DNA of 64,000 nucleotides from Gemmatimonadales bacterium (GTDB taxonomy: Bacteria; Gemmatimonadota; Gemmatimonadetes; Gemmatimonadales; GWC2-71-9): assembly GCA_036279355.1 (NCBI GenBank), contig DASUJH010000024.1, positions 131,375 through 195,374 on the forward strand, written 5' to 3'. Positions 48,323 through 57,788 of the stretch are shown here, piece by piece. Under the pieces are notes generated by a model, which did no database searches, had not been told where the DNA came from, and worked only from the letters and a program-made list of their open reading frames with translations. The position numbers and the translations under genes were made by a program. Each line of letters starts with the position of its first letter. Within the stretch, counting starts at the first letter, position 1.

Positions 48323-51151
48323 ATGAGCTCCAGCACTCTGAATCCATTCGGCGCCCGCGGCACCCTGATGCTCGGCGCGGAGACCGCCGTTATCTACCGC
48401 CTCGACGAGCTGGGCCGCCAGGGCCTGGCCGACCTCGACCGGCTCCCTTACTCGATCCGCGTCCTGCTCGAGAATGCGCTGCGCCACGCCGGCCGCGGCA
48501 TCGTGAGCGAAGGGCACGTGCGCCAGCTCGCCGGGTGGGCCCCCGCTTCGGACGCCGGGCGAAGCGAGATCCCGTTCATGCCCGCGCGGGTCGTGCTCCA
48601 GGATTTCACCGGTGTCCCGTGCGTCGTTGACCTCGCGGCGATGCGCGACGCGATGGCGGACATGCGGGGCGACCCCGACCACATCAACCCGGTGGTGCCG
48701 TGCGATCTGGTGATCGATCACTCGGTGCAGGTGGATTATTTCGGGTTCGAGCGGGCGTATCAGATGAACGTGGAGCTCGAGCTCGAGCGCAACCGCGAGC
48801 GTTATCAGCTCCTCAAGTTCGCGCAGCGCGCCTTCCACAATTTCCGGGTCGTCCCGCCCGGCACCGGCATCGTGCACCAGGTGAACCTGGAGTACCTGGC
48901 GCCGGTGGTGCAGGTGCGGCAGCAGTTCGGTGAGCTCACTGCCTTTCCTGACACGTGTGTCGGCACCGACTCCCACACCACCATGATCAACGGCCTCGGC
49001 GTGGTCGGCTGGGGCGTGGGCGGCATCGAGGCGGAAGCGGTGATGCTGGGGCAGCCCTACTTCATGCTCATTCCCGACGTGATCGGCATGCGCTTGAGCG
49101 GCGCGCTGCCGCTCGGCACCACGGCGACCGACCTCGTGCTGACCGTGACCCAGATGCTCCGGAAGAAGGGCGTGGTCGACAAATTCGTCGAGTTCTACGG
49201 GCCAGGGCTCTCGTCGCTCGGGCTTGCCGACCGCGCCACGATCGCGAACATGGCCCCCGAATACGGTGCCACGATGGGGTTCTTCCCGGTCGACGCGGAG
49301 ACACTGCGCTATCTCGAGCGCACCGGGCGCGACCCGGCCCTCATCTCGGCGGTGGAGCGCTACTTCAAGACGCAGCGGCTCTTCCGCACCGACGACTCCC
49401 CGGACCCGGTGTACACCAGCTCGCTCGACCTCGATCTCGGCACCGTGGCACCGAGCCTTGCGGGGCCCCGCCGCCCACAGGACCTCGTGCCGCTTCCGGA
49501 GCTCAGGCGGAATTTCCTGGAGAATCTGCCGAGCCTCCTCAGCGCCAATTGCCCGCCCCAGCGGCGCGAGCTGATCGAGAGCAGCTACTCGCGCTGGATC
49601 GGCGAAGGCGGCGCGAACGTCACCATCGGCGACATGGGCGCGGAGAAGGGCGGCGCGACCGTGGAGGCGGTGCCGGCGGATGCGCCGCCGGTCGTCCGCG
49701 GCATGCACGAAGGCCAGGAGGTCTACCTGCATGACGGCGCGGTGGTGATCGCGGCGATCACGAGCTGCACCAATACATCGAACCCGTCGGTGCTCATCGG
49801 CGCGGGGCTCCTCGCCAAGAAGGCGGTCGAGCGTGGGCTCGCCACCAAGCCGTCCGTCAAGACGAGCCTCGCACCGGGCTCGCGCGTGGTCACCGACTAT
49901 CTCAACGGCTCGGGGCTCACGAAATACCTCGACGCGCTCGGCTTCCAGACCGTGGGCTACGGCTGCACCACGTGCATCGGCAACAGCGGCCCGCTGCCCG
50001 AAGCCATCGCAGAGCTGGTCGAGGAGCACTCGCTGGTTACCGCAGCCGTGCTGAGCGGCAACCGGAACTTCGAGGCGCGCATCCACCCACAGGTGCGGGC
50101 GAACTATCTCGCGTCGCCGATGCTGGTGGTGGCGTTCGCGCTCGCCGGCCGGGTGGACATCGACCTCACCCGCGAGCCGCTCGGCAATGGTCGGGGCGGC
50201 AAGCCGGTCTATCTGCGCGATATCTGGCCTTCGCCGGACGAGATCCGCGACACCATGGCGGCGTCGCTCAAGCCGGAGATGTTCCGGCGCCGCTACGGAT
50301 CGGTGTTCGAGGGCGACGAAACGTGGCAGACGCTCGCGGTGCCGGAGGGCAGCAGGTACGCCTGGGACGCCCGGTCCACGTACGTGCAGAAGCCGCCGTT
50401 CTTCGCCGATCTCCCGGCCGAGCCGCCGCCGCTTCAGGATATCACGGGCGCGCGGGCCCTCGCCGTGCTGGGCGATTCGGTGACGACTGATCACATCTCG
50501 CCGGCCGGCGCCATCCCGAAGAACGGGCCCGCTGCGCGCTACCTGCGCGAGCACGGGGTGGAGCAGGTGGACTGGAATACGTTCGGCTCGCGGCGCGGCA
50601 ACCACGAGGTCATGATGCGCGGCACCTTCGGCAACGTGCGCATCGCGAACCAACTCGTGCCCGGGAAGGAAGGCAACTGGACCCTGCACTTCCCCACCGG
50701 CGAGGTGATCTCGATCTACGATGCCGCGATGCGCTACATGGAGGCCGGCACGCCGCTGGTGATTCTCACCGGCAAGGAGTACGGCACCGGCTCGAGCCGC
50801 GATTGGGCGGCCAAGGGTCCGGCGCTGCTCGGTGTGAAGGCCGTGATCGCCGAGAGCTACGAACGGATCCACCGGAGCAACCTCGTGGGCATGGGCGTGC
50901 TGCCGCTGCAGTACGAGAAAGGGCACGACAGGAAGGCGCTGGGGCTTACGGGGGACGAGACATTTGAGATCAGGGGGATAGCGGAAGGGCTGGCGCCGGG
51001 GGGAAGGGTTGCGGTGAAAGCGATAGGGCCTCAGGGCAATACGATCGCTTTTTCAGCGATCGTACGGCTCAATTCGGCGGTCGAGTTGGACTATTTCCGG
51101 CACGGCGGGATTCTGCAAAGGGTGTTGCGGGGGTTTAGAGGCCGGCGGTAG
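48323..51151 (+). CDS. acnA: Aconitate hydratase (AcnA/IRP type)
   Basis: Isomerises citrate to isocitrate through a 4Fe-4S cluster. 942 residues, slightly longer than the ~890 of E. coli AcnA. Cluster cysteines in AAITSCTNTSNPS and GYGCTTCIGNSGPLPEA. The swivel domain has YGTGSSRDWAAKG and the RRGNHEVMMRGTF block. The N-terminus has RLPYSIRVLLENALRH. ATG 48323 precedes MSSSTLNPFGARG. The last codons and the TAG belong to a hairpin repeat, so the GRR end may be recent. Confidence 0.96.
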   Translation: MSSSTLNPFGARGTLMLGAETAVIYRLDELGRQGLADLDRLPYSIRVLLENALRHAGRGIVSEGHVRQLAGWAPASDAGRSEIPFMPARVVLQDFTGVPCVVDLAAMRDAMADMRGDPDHINPVVPCDLVIDHSVQVDYFGFERAYQMNVELELERNRERYQLLKFAQRAFHNFRVVPPGTGIVHQVNLEYLAPVVQVRQQFGELTAFPDTCVGTDSHTTMINGLGVVGWGVGGIEAEAVMLGQPYFMLIPDVIGMRLSGALPLGTTATDLVLTVTQMLRKKGVVDKFVEFYGPGLSSLGLADRATIANMAPEYGATMGFFPVDAETLRYLERTGRDPALISAVERYFKTQRLFRTDDSPDPVYTSSLDLDLGTVAPSLAGPRRPQDLVPLPELRRNFLENLPSLLSANCPPQRRELIESSYSRWIGEGGANVTIGDMGAEKGGATVEAVPADAPPVVRGMHEGQEVYLHDGAVVIAAITSCTNTSNPSVLIGAGLLAKKAVERGLATKPSVKTSLAPGSRVVTDYLNGSGLTKYLDALGFQTVGYGCTTCIGNSGPLPEAIAELVEEHSLVTAAVLSGNRNFEARIHPQVRANYLASPMLVVAFALAGRVDIDLTREPLGNGRGGKPVYLRDIWPSPDEIRDTMAASLKPEMFRRRYGSVFEGDETWQTLAVPEGSRYAWDARSTYVQKPPFFADLPAEPPPLQDITGARALAVLGDSVTTDHISPAGAIPKNGPAARYLREHGVEQVDWNTFGSRRGNHEVMMRGTFGNVRIANQLVPGKEGNWTLHFPTGEVISIYDAAMRYMEAGTPLVILTGKEYGTGSSRDWAAKGPALLGVKAVIAESYERIHRSNLVGMGVLPLQYEKGHDRKALGLTGDETFEIRGIAEGLAPGGRVAVKAIGPQGNTIAFSAIVRLNSAVELDYFRHGGILQRVLRGFRGRR

Positions 51152-51215
51152 GGATGGTAAAGGCGGTAAGGTGCTCGCGAGCCGAGTCCTTACCGCCTTT
51201 ACCGTCTCTACCGCC
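51144..51215. repeat. Dispersed GC hairpin repeat, copy B (full element)
   Basis: Arms 51144-51171 and 51188-51215 are 28 bases each. Sixteen inner pairs are perfect and only two differences occur, both giving G-U pairs in RNA. The loop is 16 bases. It spans the acnA stop codon and ends 10 bases before the sigma-factor stop, between convergent genes. It may act as a bidirectional end or RNA stabiliser. Confidence 0.8.
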
Positions 51216-51225
51216 GGTACCGACC

Positions 51226-52119
51226 TTACGCCACCAGATCCCGCAGCCGGTCCCCGGTTTCACCTTCCCGCAAGCGGAGCAACGCGCGGTCCCGAAGCTG
51301 GCGGATCCTTTCCCGCGTGACGCCCATCATCCTGCCAATCTCTTCCAGCGTGCGGCTATTCCCGTCTTCCAGCCCAAAGTACAGGCGCAACACCTTGGCA
51401 TCCCGCGGGGGCAGCGAGGCGAGCGCGATCTCGATGTCCCGCGTCTGGCTGTTGGCCAGCGTGTTCATGTCGGTGCTTTCCTGCTCGCCGCTGGTGAACC
51501 GCTCGATGCGCTCGTTGCCCTCGCCATCCCGCGTGGGGTGATCGAGACGAACCGCCTCGGAGTTGAGCGCGCTGAGCGAGCGCACCGCCTCGACGGTGAG
51601 CCCGGTGGCGCGGGCCAACTCTTCGGTGGTGGGCATCCGGCCCAGCCGGTCCTTGAGCAGCGTGGTGGTGCGGCCCAGCCGGCTCAGGTCGGCCGTGCGG
51701 TTCAGGGGCACCCGCACCGGCCGGCCGTGCCGCGCGATGGCGGCCTGCACCGCCTGCCGGATCCACCAGACTGCGTACGAGATGAACTTGACCCCGCGGT
51801 CGGGATCGAACTTCCGGGCGGCCGTCATGAGCCCCAGGTTGCCCTCGCCGATCAAATCCACGAGCGGCACACCCCGGTTCTGGAACTTCTTCGCAACCGA
51901 CACGACGAAGCGCACGTTGTGCCGTGCCAGGCGCTCCTGGGCAGCTACGTTGCCCTTGAACGCCTTGCGCGCGAGCTCCATCTCTTCGTCTCGCGTGAGG
52001 AGCGGCACCCGGCTGATTTCGTCGAGGTAGAGGTCCAGGCTTTCCCGGCCCTCATCCACCGCACGGGCGATCTGGGCGGGCCGGACGGGTCTGCGCTTGG
52101 CTCGTGCCTTGATGGTCAC
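51226..52119 (-). CDS. RNA polymerase sigma-70 factor, RpoD/SigA-like
   Basis: 297 residues covering regions 1.2 to 4.2, without region 1.1. Region 1.2 begins ESLDLYLDEISRVPLLTRDE. Region 2 has GNLGLMTAARKFDPDRGVKF and SYAVWWIRQAV, the -10 recognition helix. Region 4.2 has TLEEIGRMMGVTRERIRQLR. Primary sigma factors are usually longer; this may be the housekeeping factor of its phylum or a group 2 factor. AGGAGGT lies seven bases before GTG 52117-52119. Confidence 0.92.
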   Translation of the reverse strand: MTIKARAKRRPVRPAQIARAVDEGRESLDLYLDEISRVPLLTRDEEMELARKAFKGNVAAQERLARHNVRFVVSVAKKFQNRGVPLVDLIGEGNLGLMTAARKFDPDRGVKFISYAVWWIRQAVQAAIARHGRPVRVPLNRTADLSRLGRTTTLLKDRLGRMPTTEELARATGLTVEAVRSLSALNSEAVRLDHPTRDGEGNERIERFTSGEQESTDMNTLANSQTRDIEIALASLPPRDAKVLRLYFGLEDGNSRTLEEIGRMMGVTRERIRQLRDRALLRLREGETGDRLRDLVA

Positions 52120-52434
52120 TAGTCGAACCTCCTATGGCGAGCGGGCGCATACGGAACCCACGGCGTGCACCGCGGGTGGACGCGCGCGTCGGAATCGGTC
52201 GGGCAATCTAGCGGCTAACGTGCGAAAAATCAATAGCTTAGCTACGCCTCCCCGGGACCGCCTGCCTAAACTACTGCTACCAGCGGATTTGCAATCGCGT
52301 GACGGGAGTGAGACGCGTGGGGTGACCCGCGTTGCACGCGCGGCAGTCAAGCCGTCACGGCGTCGCCTTGACCGCGCCGCCTCCCGGCGCAGATTACGCC
52401 GCCACCTCTGATTCAAGCCACCCCGGAGTTCCGG
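52120..52434. other. Divergent control region between the sigma gene and pntAA
   Basis: 315 bases without a gene. It contains the sigma promoter (52205-52233), its ribosome site near 52127, and a possible plus promoter TTGACC (52368-52373) with a poor -10 near 52391-52396. The central part (52240-52360) shows no motif I can name. Confidence 0.5.
52205..52233 (-). promoter_or_regulatory. Promoter of the sigma-factor gene
   Basis: Minus strand TTGATT (52228-52233), 17-base spacer, TAGATT (52205-52210). Four of six bases match in each box. It gives a leader of about 80 bases. Confidence 0.55.
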
Positions 52435-53613
52435 ATGCGTATCGGAGTCCCGAAGGAAGTCGGGCGGGGCGAGCAGCGCGTCGCGCTGGTGCCCGAATCG
52501 TGTAAGAAGCTGATCCAGCTGGGGTACGAGATCGCGGTCGAATCGGGAGCCGGTGCCGCGGCGGGCTTTCCCGACCAGCTCTACCGGGATGCCGGCGCCG
52601 CCGTATACGCCGACCCTGCCACGCTCCTCGGCTCCGCGGACCTCGTGCTCAAGGTGGGCCCGCCGGGTGCGGGGCCAGCCGTGGGGCCGGCACCGGATCC
52701 GGTGGCCCGGGACGAGGTGGCCTGGATGCGGCCCGACGCGATCTATCTCGGCTCGCTCATGCCGCTCAGAAATCTCCCCGCCGTGCGCGCCCTCGCCGCA
52801 CGCGGGGTCACCGCCTTCTCGACCGACGCGATTCCCCGCACCACCCGAGCGCAGTCCATGGACACCCTCTCCTCCATGGCGAACATTGCCGGTTACAAAG
52901 GCGTGCTCCTCGCGGCCGCCGAGCTCAACCGCTATTTCCCGATGCTCATGACGGCGGCAGGGATGGTCTTCCCAGCCAAAGTCTTCGTCGTGGGCGCCGC
53001 CGTCGCGGGGCTGCAGGCGATCGCGACCGCGCGCCGCCTCGGTGCCAACGTGGTTGCCACCGACGTCCGGCCGGAGGTGAAGGAGCAGATCGAGAGCGTC
53101 GGCGCCAAGTACGTGGGCATCGAGCTCGGCGCGAGCGCGGCGGCGGGCGGCGGCTACGCCAAGGAGCTGTCGGACGAGGATCGCGCCCGCCAGCGGCAAC
53201 TGCTGGCCGAGCAGTGTGCCCAGTCCGACGTGGTGATCACGACGGCGCTCATCGGCGGTGTCTTGGCGCCGCGCCTCGTGACGGCCGAGATCGTGCGCTC
53301 GATGCGTCCGGGCTCGGTGATCGTCGATCTCGCGGCCGATGGCGGCGGCAACTGCGAGCTCTCGCGCCCGGGTGAAACGGTGCGCGAGGGCGGCGTCACC
53401 ATCATCGCGCCGCTCAATCTGGCGGCCACGATGCCGTTCCACGCGAGCCTGCTCTTCTCCCGCAATCTCACGGCCTTCGTGCAGGCGTTCACGAAGGAAA
53501 AGCAGTTCCAGCTCGATCTCACCGACGACATCCAGCAGGGCGCGCTCATCACCCACGGCGGCGCGGTGACCAACGCGCGCACGAGGGACGCGCTCGAGAA
53601 GGAGCCCGCATGA
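52435..53613 (+). CDS. pntAA: NAD(P) transhydrogenase alpha-1 subunit (NAD-binding)
   Basis: 392 residues. AlaDH/PNT fold: N-terminal IGVPKEVGRGEQRVALVPES, then Rossmann segment VFVVGAAVAGLQAIATARRLGA, then KQFQLDLTDDI near the C-terminus. It binds NAD(H) and, with PntAB and PntB, transfers hydride to NADP driven by the proton gradient. The loop that distinguishes it from alanine dehydrogenase (FSTDAIPRTTRAQSMD) is present. ATGA overlap with the next gene. Three-gene layout as in Rhodospirillum. Confidence 0.94.
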   Translation: MRIGVPKEVGRGEQRVALVPESCKKLIQLGYEIAVESGAGAAAGFPDQLYRDAGAAVYADPATLLGSADLVLKVGPPGAGPAVGPAPDPVARDEVAWMRPDAIYLGSLMPLRNLPAVRALAARGVTAFSTDAIPRTTRAQSMDTLSSMANIAGYKGVLLAAAELNRYFPMLMTAAGMVFPAKVFVVGAAVAGLQAIATARRLGANVVATDVRPEVKEQIESVGAKYVGIELGASAAAGGGYAKELSDEDRARQRQLLAEQCAQSDVVITTALIGGVLAPRLVTAEIVRSMRPGSVIVDLAADGGGNCELSRPGETVREGGVTIIAPLNLAATMPFHASLLFSRNLTAFVQAFTKEKQFQLDLTDDIQQGALITHGGAVTNARTRDALEKEPA

Positions 53614-53972
53614 CCGATCCCACCCCGGCGGCCCAGCCGCTCGACTTCTGGGGCCTCGTCTTCGTCTTCGTGCTGGCCTCGTTCATCGGGCTCGGCGTGA
53701 TCCGGCGGGTGTCGCGCCTGCTGCACACGCCGCTCATGTCGATTACCAACGCGATCTCCGCGATCGCGGTGGTGGGCTCGATCATCGTGACCGGCGCCGA
53801 CTATCCGCGTCCGATCCGGCTGCTCGGCGCGGTCGCCCTGTTCGCCTCGATGACCAACATCGTGAGCGGCTTTCTCATCACCGACCGCATGCTCAAGATG
53901 TTCAAGACGGACACACGGGCGCGTGACGCGGCGCCGCCGGCAACTCGGCCGGGTGAGGGCGCGCGGCCATGA
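53610..53972 (+). CDS. pntAB: NAD(P) transhydrogenase alpha-2 subunit (membrane)
   Basis: 120 residues with three or four helices (FVFVLASFIGLGVIRRVSRL, SITNAISAIAVVGSIIVTG, LFASMTNIVSGFLITDRML). It corresponds to the membrane C-terminal part of E. coli PntA, encoded separately here. Both ends overlap their neighbours by ATGA. Confidence 0.92.
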   Translation: MTDPTPAAQPLDFWGLVFVFVLASFIGLGVIRRVSRLLHTPLMSITNAISAIAVVGSIIVTGADYPRPIRLLGAVALFASMTNIVSGFLITDRMLKMFKTDTRARDAAPPATRPGEGARP

Positions 53973-55378
53973 TCCACGATCTGGTACAACCGTCGTACAT
54001 CATCGCGACGATCCTGTTCATTCTGGCGCTCCACTGGATGAACACGCCGCAGACCGCGCGGCGCGGCGTGTACGCGGGCGTGGTCGCGATGCTCATCGCG
54101 GTGGTGGTCACCTGGATCCAGCCGCAGGTCGTGCACCATGGCTGGATCATCGTGGCGATCATCGCGGGCTTCATCGTGGGTGTGCCGCTCGCGCTGGTGC
54201 CCCTCACGGCGGTGCCGCAGCGGACCGCGTTGTCCCACGCGTTCGGCGGGCTCGCGGCGGGCCTCGTGGGGACGGCCGAGTACTATCTCGGCGTGGGCGA
54301 GGGACCGGAGAGCCTCACCACGTTCCGCATGATCGCGATCATCGCGGAGATCATTCTCGGTTTCCTCACGTTCACCGGCAGCCTCATGGCCACCGGCAAG
54401 CTGCAGGAGGTAAAGTGGATTCCGCAGCGGCCGGTGACCTACCCGGGGCAGAACGTGGGCAACGTCGGCCTGCTCGCCGTGGCCGTGGTGCTCGGCGTGG
54501 CGCTCATCATGCACCCGACCGCGGCCTGGGCGCCGGCCCTCTTTCCCGTGATCATCGCGATCGCGCTGGCCTTCGGCGTGCTGCTCATCATCCCGATCGG
54601 CGGCGCCGACATGCCGACGGTGATCGCCATCCTCAACTCGTACGCCGGCCTTTCGGCGGTGGCGATGGGATTTGCGCTCGACAACCGGCTGCTCATCACG
54701 GCGGGCGCGCTGGACGGCTCGAGCGGGCTCATCCTCGCCATCATCATGTGCAAGGCGATGAACCGCTCGTTCGGCAACGTGCTGTTCGGTGCGTTCGGGC
54801 AGGCGCCCGCCGCAAAAGCGGGCGGCGAGGAGAAGGTCTACAAGTCGGAGACCTTCGAGGGCGCGGCGCAGGTGCTGGAGCAGGCCAATCTCGTCGTGAT
54901 CATTCCGGGCTACGGGATGGCGGTTGCGCAGGCGCAGCACAAGGTGCGCGAGCTGTACGACCAGCTCAAGAAGCGCGGGATCACGGTGAAATTCGCCATC
55001 CATCCGGTAGCGGGGCGCATGCCGGGCCACATGAACGTGCTCCTCGCGGAAGCCGACATTCCGTACACCGACCTGGCCGAGATGGACGAGATCAACCCCG
55101 ACATGCCGCAGTGCGACGTGGCGCTCGTGGTGGGCGCCAACGACGTGGTGAACCCGGCGGCACGCTCCGACAAGACGAGCCCGATCTACGGCATGCCGAT
55201 CATCGACGCCGACAAGGCGCGCACGGTGTTCGCGATCAAGCGGAGCAAGAACCCCGGCTTTGCCGGGATCGACAACGCGCTCTACTTCTCCGATCGGACG
55301 TGGATGCTCTTCGGCGACGCGAAGAACGTGATCGGCGAGCTGGTGAAGCAGCTCGCCGGCGGAAGCGGGCTGCACTGA
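53969..55378 (+). CDS. pntB: NAD(P) transhydrogenase beta subunit
   Basis: 469 residues. About eight or nine membrane helices, then a soluble NADP-binding domain from ~residue 290: VVIIPGYGMAVAQAQHKV, the HPVAGRMPGHMNVLLAEADI loop and the GANDVVNPAARSD motif. Completes the proton-translocating enzyme that makes NADPH, which the PHB reductase nearby consumes. Confidence 0.95.
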   Translation: MIHDLVQPSYIIATILFILALHWMNTPQTARRGVYAGVVAMLIAVVVTWIQPQVVHHGWIIVAIIAGFIVGVPLALVPLTAVPQRTALSHAFGGLAAGLVGTAEYYLGVGEGPESLTTFRMIAIIAEIILGFLTFTGSLMATGKLQEVKWIPQRPVTYPGQNVGNVGLLAVAVVLGVALIMHPTAAWAPALFPVIIAIALAFGVLLIIPIGGADMPTVIAILNSYAGLSAVAMGFALDNRLLITAGALDGSSGLILAIIMCKAMNRSFGNVLFGAFGQAPAAKAGGEEKVYKSETFEGAAQVLEQANLVVIIPGYGMAVAQAQHKVRELYDQLKKRGITVKFAIHPVAGRMPGHMNVLLAEADIPYTDLAEMDEINPDMPQCDVALVVGANDVVNPAARSDKTSPIYGMPIIDADKARTVFAIKRSKNPGFAGIDNALYFSDRTWMLFGDAKNVIGELVKQLAGGSGLH

Positions 55379-55388
55379 GGTGCGCGGG

Positions 55389-55940
55389 TCATTTCGCCTG
55401 CTCCGCCTGGTCGCCGCGACGGCGCCGGCCGGCCATGTAGACGACCGCGTCCCATGCGTTGTGGATGCCGATGAAGAGCAGCAGGAGAGTGGCGGCTCCG
55501 ACGGCAAAGAGCGAGGGCGCCGGATGCCGCGGCAAGGCGATCGCAGCCACGAGCAGCGCCGCGTAGGTCACGAGCGGCAGCCCGCTGTGCCATACCCAGT
55601 CCTCGAAGACCGGCGCGTAGGCGGTCTGCCGGAGCGCCTGCCGCGTCACGCCGACCGCGTAGAGCAAGCCGCCAGCCCCACATAATGCGACGGCGAGCGC
55701 CGCGCCGGGCAGCGCCGGCCAGGGCGCGCTCAGGACGGCGGAGACGAGCAGGGCGAGCGAGAAGTGGACGACGGTCGGGGTGCCGAAGGCGCCGATCGCC
55801 TGCGCGTCAGCGAGGACCTCGATTTCCGTCCCGAGCACGATAACGACGAACTGCAGACCCGTGAGCGCGGCGGACGACGAGCCGACGATCACGTAGAAGC
55901 TCTCCCAGCCGGCGACCGGAGCCAGCATTCCGTCGGCCAT
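55389..55940 (-). CDS. Hypothetical membrane protein
   Basis: 183 residues, five or six hydrophobic helices (YVIVGSSSAALTGLQFVVIV at the start). The last ~12 residues are basic (GRRRRGDQ). I do not recognise the family, though the N-terminal SSAALTGLQF pattern recurs in uncharacterised soil-bacterial membrane proteins. It ends a minus operon after the TIGR03545/TIGR03546 pair, 11 bases downstream, and converges on pntB. Confidence 0.65.
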   Translation of the reverse strand: MADGMLAPVAGWESFYVIVGSSSAALTGLQFVVIVLGTEIEVLADAQAIGAFGTPTVVHFSLALLVSAVLSAPWPALPGAALAVALCGAGGLLYAVGVTRQALRQTAYAPVFEDWVWHSGLPLVTYAALLVAAIALPRHPAPSLFAVGAATLLLLFIGIHNAWDAVVYMAGRRRRGDQAEQAK

Positions 55941-55951
55941 CGTCCCCCCCG

Positions 55952-57781
55952 TCAGCTCGGCAATTTGATGTTCGGCAGGTGGAGCAGGTCGCCGCCCGTG
56001 ATGCGGGCGAGCGCCGCCTCGAGTTGATTCTGCGCCTCATCGAGTCGCTGCGTAAGGCCGGCCACGCGGTCCCGGGCTTGCGCCTCAACCGCCGCCGCCT
56101 CGCGTCGCACCGGCTCGACCTTGACGCTCACCAGGCTGTCCACCCTGGCCCGCGCCAGTTGCTCCGCCCGTGCCACCTGCTCGCCGATTACGGCCTCGAG
56201 TCGATTCGCCACCGCGTCGTCCAGGTTGGATGACAGCGAGAGGTGCGGCGAACGCACGGTGCCGGAGAGCCGCGCGTCCACGCTGAGCCGGTCGAGGCCG
56301 GAGACGACCTGCCACACGATGCGCTCGAGGTCGTTGAGCGGCCGGCCGGCGGTATCGATACTCCAGGCAACCTTGTTCGACGCGATGGCCCAGCGGCCGC
56401 TCAGCTCGCCGTTCCTGAGCGTGAAGTGGAGCCGCGACGTGCCGCGGCCAGGGTCGAGCCGCACCGGGAGGACCGGCAGGTCAATGGTCGGGAGCCCCAA
56501 ACCCGCGATATCGGCCGCGATCGAATCGCTGGTTTCCGCGCCGACGTGGTCGAGCACCGCAGCCACGTCGAGCGCGGAGACGATCGGTCCGGCGGCGCGC
56601 CGGCTCGCGGAGACGATCGTCGGTTTTCCATAGAGCGCCGGCGCGGACGTGACGCCCTGGACGTTTGCGCTGTACCGCCCTGCGAGCGGCCCCTCCCCCG
56701 CGATGGAAAAGCTCACGTCGCCGGCTTCGATCAGGAATGCGGGGTACTTCCGCTCCTTGGGAAAGTGGACGTCAACGCCGGCCTGCCGCAGGCGGTCGGG
56801 GCCCGGCGCTTCGTGCGGCAGGAGACCCGGCGGCATGTAGCGCCGGGCGAGCTGCACCCAGTACATCGCCTGCTGAAATCGGGCGACGCTCACCTGCCCG
56901 AAGAACGCCTTGCCGATGTCGGGCGCCGCGATGCTCGGCAGCTTGAGCAGGCTCCGGGCAAAGGCGTAGTCGCGCTGGCGCGCCGCGTCGAGCTGCTCGA
57001 GGCCGTTGGCCAGCAGGTCCACACCGGCGCGGGCGCTCTGCTCGAGCGCACTCACCCGCGCGCGCGCCTGCTTGATCTGGTGAAGGGTTCGTTGCACGGC
57101 GGCGACGGCATCGCGGGTGCCCTGAACGCCGAGCGTTTTCGGGTCGGCGTGCTGGAGGCGCTCGGCGAGGGCGCGGGCGCTGTCGACGACTTCATCGAGC
57201 GCCAAGCCCTGGATGCCCTGCTCCAGCGCGCGGCGGGTCGAGTCGGTGCGGTCGCGCAGCGCATTCGCCGCCTGCACGGTGCCGAGTCGGCCCGGGTCGA
57301 GCACCAGTTGGCGGATGGTGTCGATCGGCGTGAGCGAGAGGAGCGGCACGTCGAACTTGCGGGTCCATTCGCGCACGGCGCGCACGATCTGCGGTGCCGC
57401 ACCGTTCGGATTGGCGGCGCGCGCGCGGGTGCTCCGCCGGGTGTTGAATCGCATCCCGGTCAGCGAGAGCCGCTCGACGACGAGCTTCTCCTCGGCCAGC
57501 GCGTACGGGTCGAGCTTCACGTGGATGTCGGCCGCCTCGACCAGGTTGCGCATCGGGTCGAAGGGATCGGCCACCTGGAGCCGGTGGAAGTCGGCCGCGA
57601 CGTCGCGCGGATAGAGGTCGAGCTTGGCGACGTCGACCTCGGTACCGAGCAGATCGCCGCTGGCATCCTCGGTGGTCTCGCGCGCGATCGGCTCGGCGAA
57701 GAGCACCACCAGCACGGCGAGAATGATGAAGAGGACGACCAGCGGGCCGATCGCGCGCCAGCGGAAGAGCTTCACGTTCAT
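55952..57781 (-). CDS. TIGR03545 family envelope protein
   Basis: 609 residues. One N-terminal membrane helix (IGPLVVLFIILAVLVVLFAE), then an AsmA-like start (ASGDLLGTEVDVAKLDL, YALAEEKLVVERLSLTGMRF), a central helical region and a beta-rich part. It ends in a coiled coil (VEAQARDRVAGLTQRLDEAQ). Known only as a conserved partner of TIGR03546 proteins, which is encoded seven bases upstream here. Possibly a lipid-handling or envelope bridge protein by analogy with AsmA; this is an inference. Confidence 0.8.
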   Translation of the reverse strand: MNVKLFRWRAIGPLVVLFIILAVLVVLFAEPIARETTEDASGDLLGTEVDVAKLDLYPRDVAADFHRLQVADPFDPMRNLVEAADIHVKLDPYALAEEKLVVERLSLTGMRFNTRRSTRARAANPNGAAPQIVRAVREWTRKFDVPLLSLTPIDTIRQLVLDPGRLGTVQAANALRDRTDSTRRALEQGIQGLALDEVVDSARALAERLQHADPKTLGVQGTRDAVAAVQRTLHQIKQARARVSALEQSARAGVDLLANGLEQLDAARQRDYAFARSLLKLPSIAAPDIGKAFFGQVSVARFQQAMYWVQLARRYMPPGLLPHEAPGPDRLRQAGVDVHFPKERKYPAFLIEAGDVSFSIAGEGPLAGRYSANVQGVTSAPALYGKPTIVSASRRAAGPIVSALDVAAVLDHVGAETSDSIAADIAGLGLPTIDLPVLPVRLDPGRGTSRLHFTLRNGELSGRWAIASNKVAWSIDTAGRPLNDLERIVWQVVSGLDRLSVDARLSGTVRSPHLSLSSNLDDAVANRLEAVIGEQVARAEQLARARVDSLVSVKVEPVRREAAAVEAQARDRVAGLTQRLDEAQNQLEAALARITGGDLLHLPNIKLPS

Positions 57782-57788
57782 CCGTCAC

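Noticed and set aside
47984-50926. 980-codon open frame on the minus strand opposite aconitase
   Set aside because: Shadow of the aconitase codons; the translation is His/Arg/Asp-rich with no recognisable domain.
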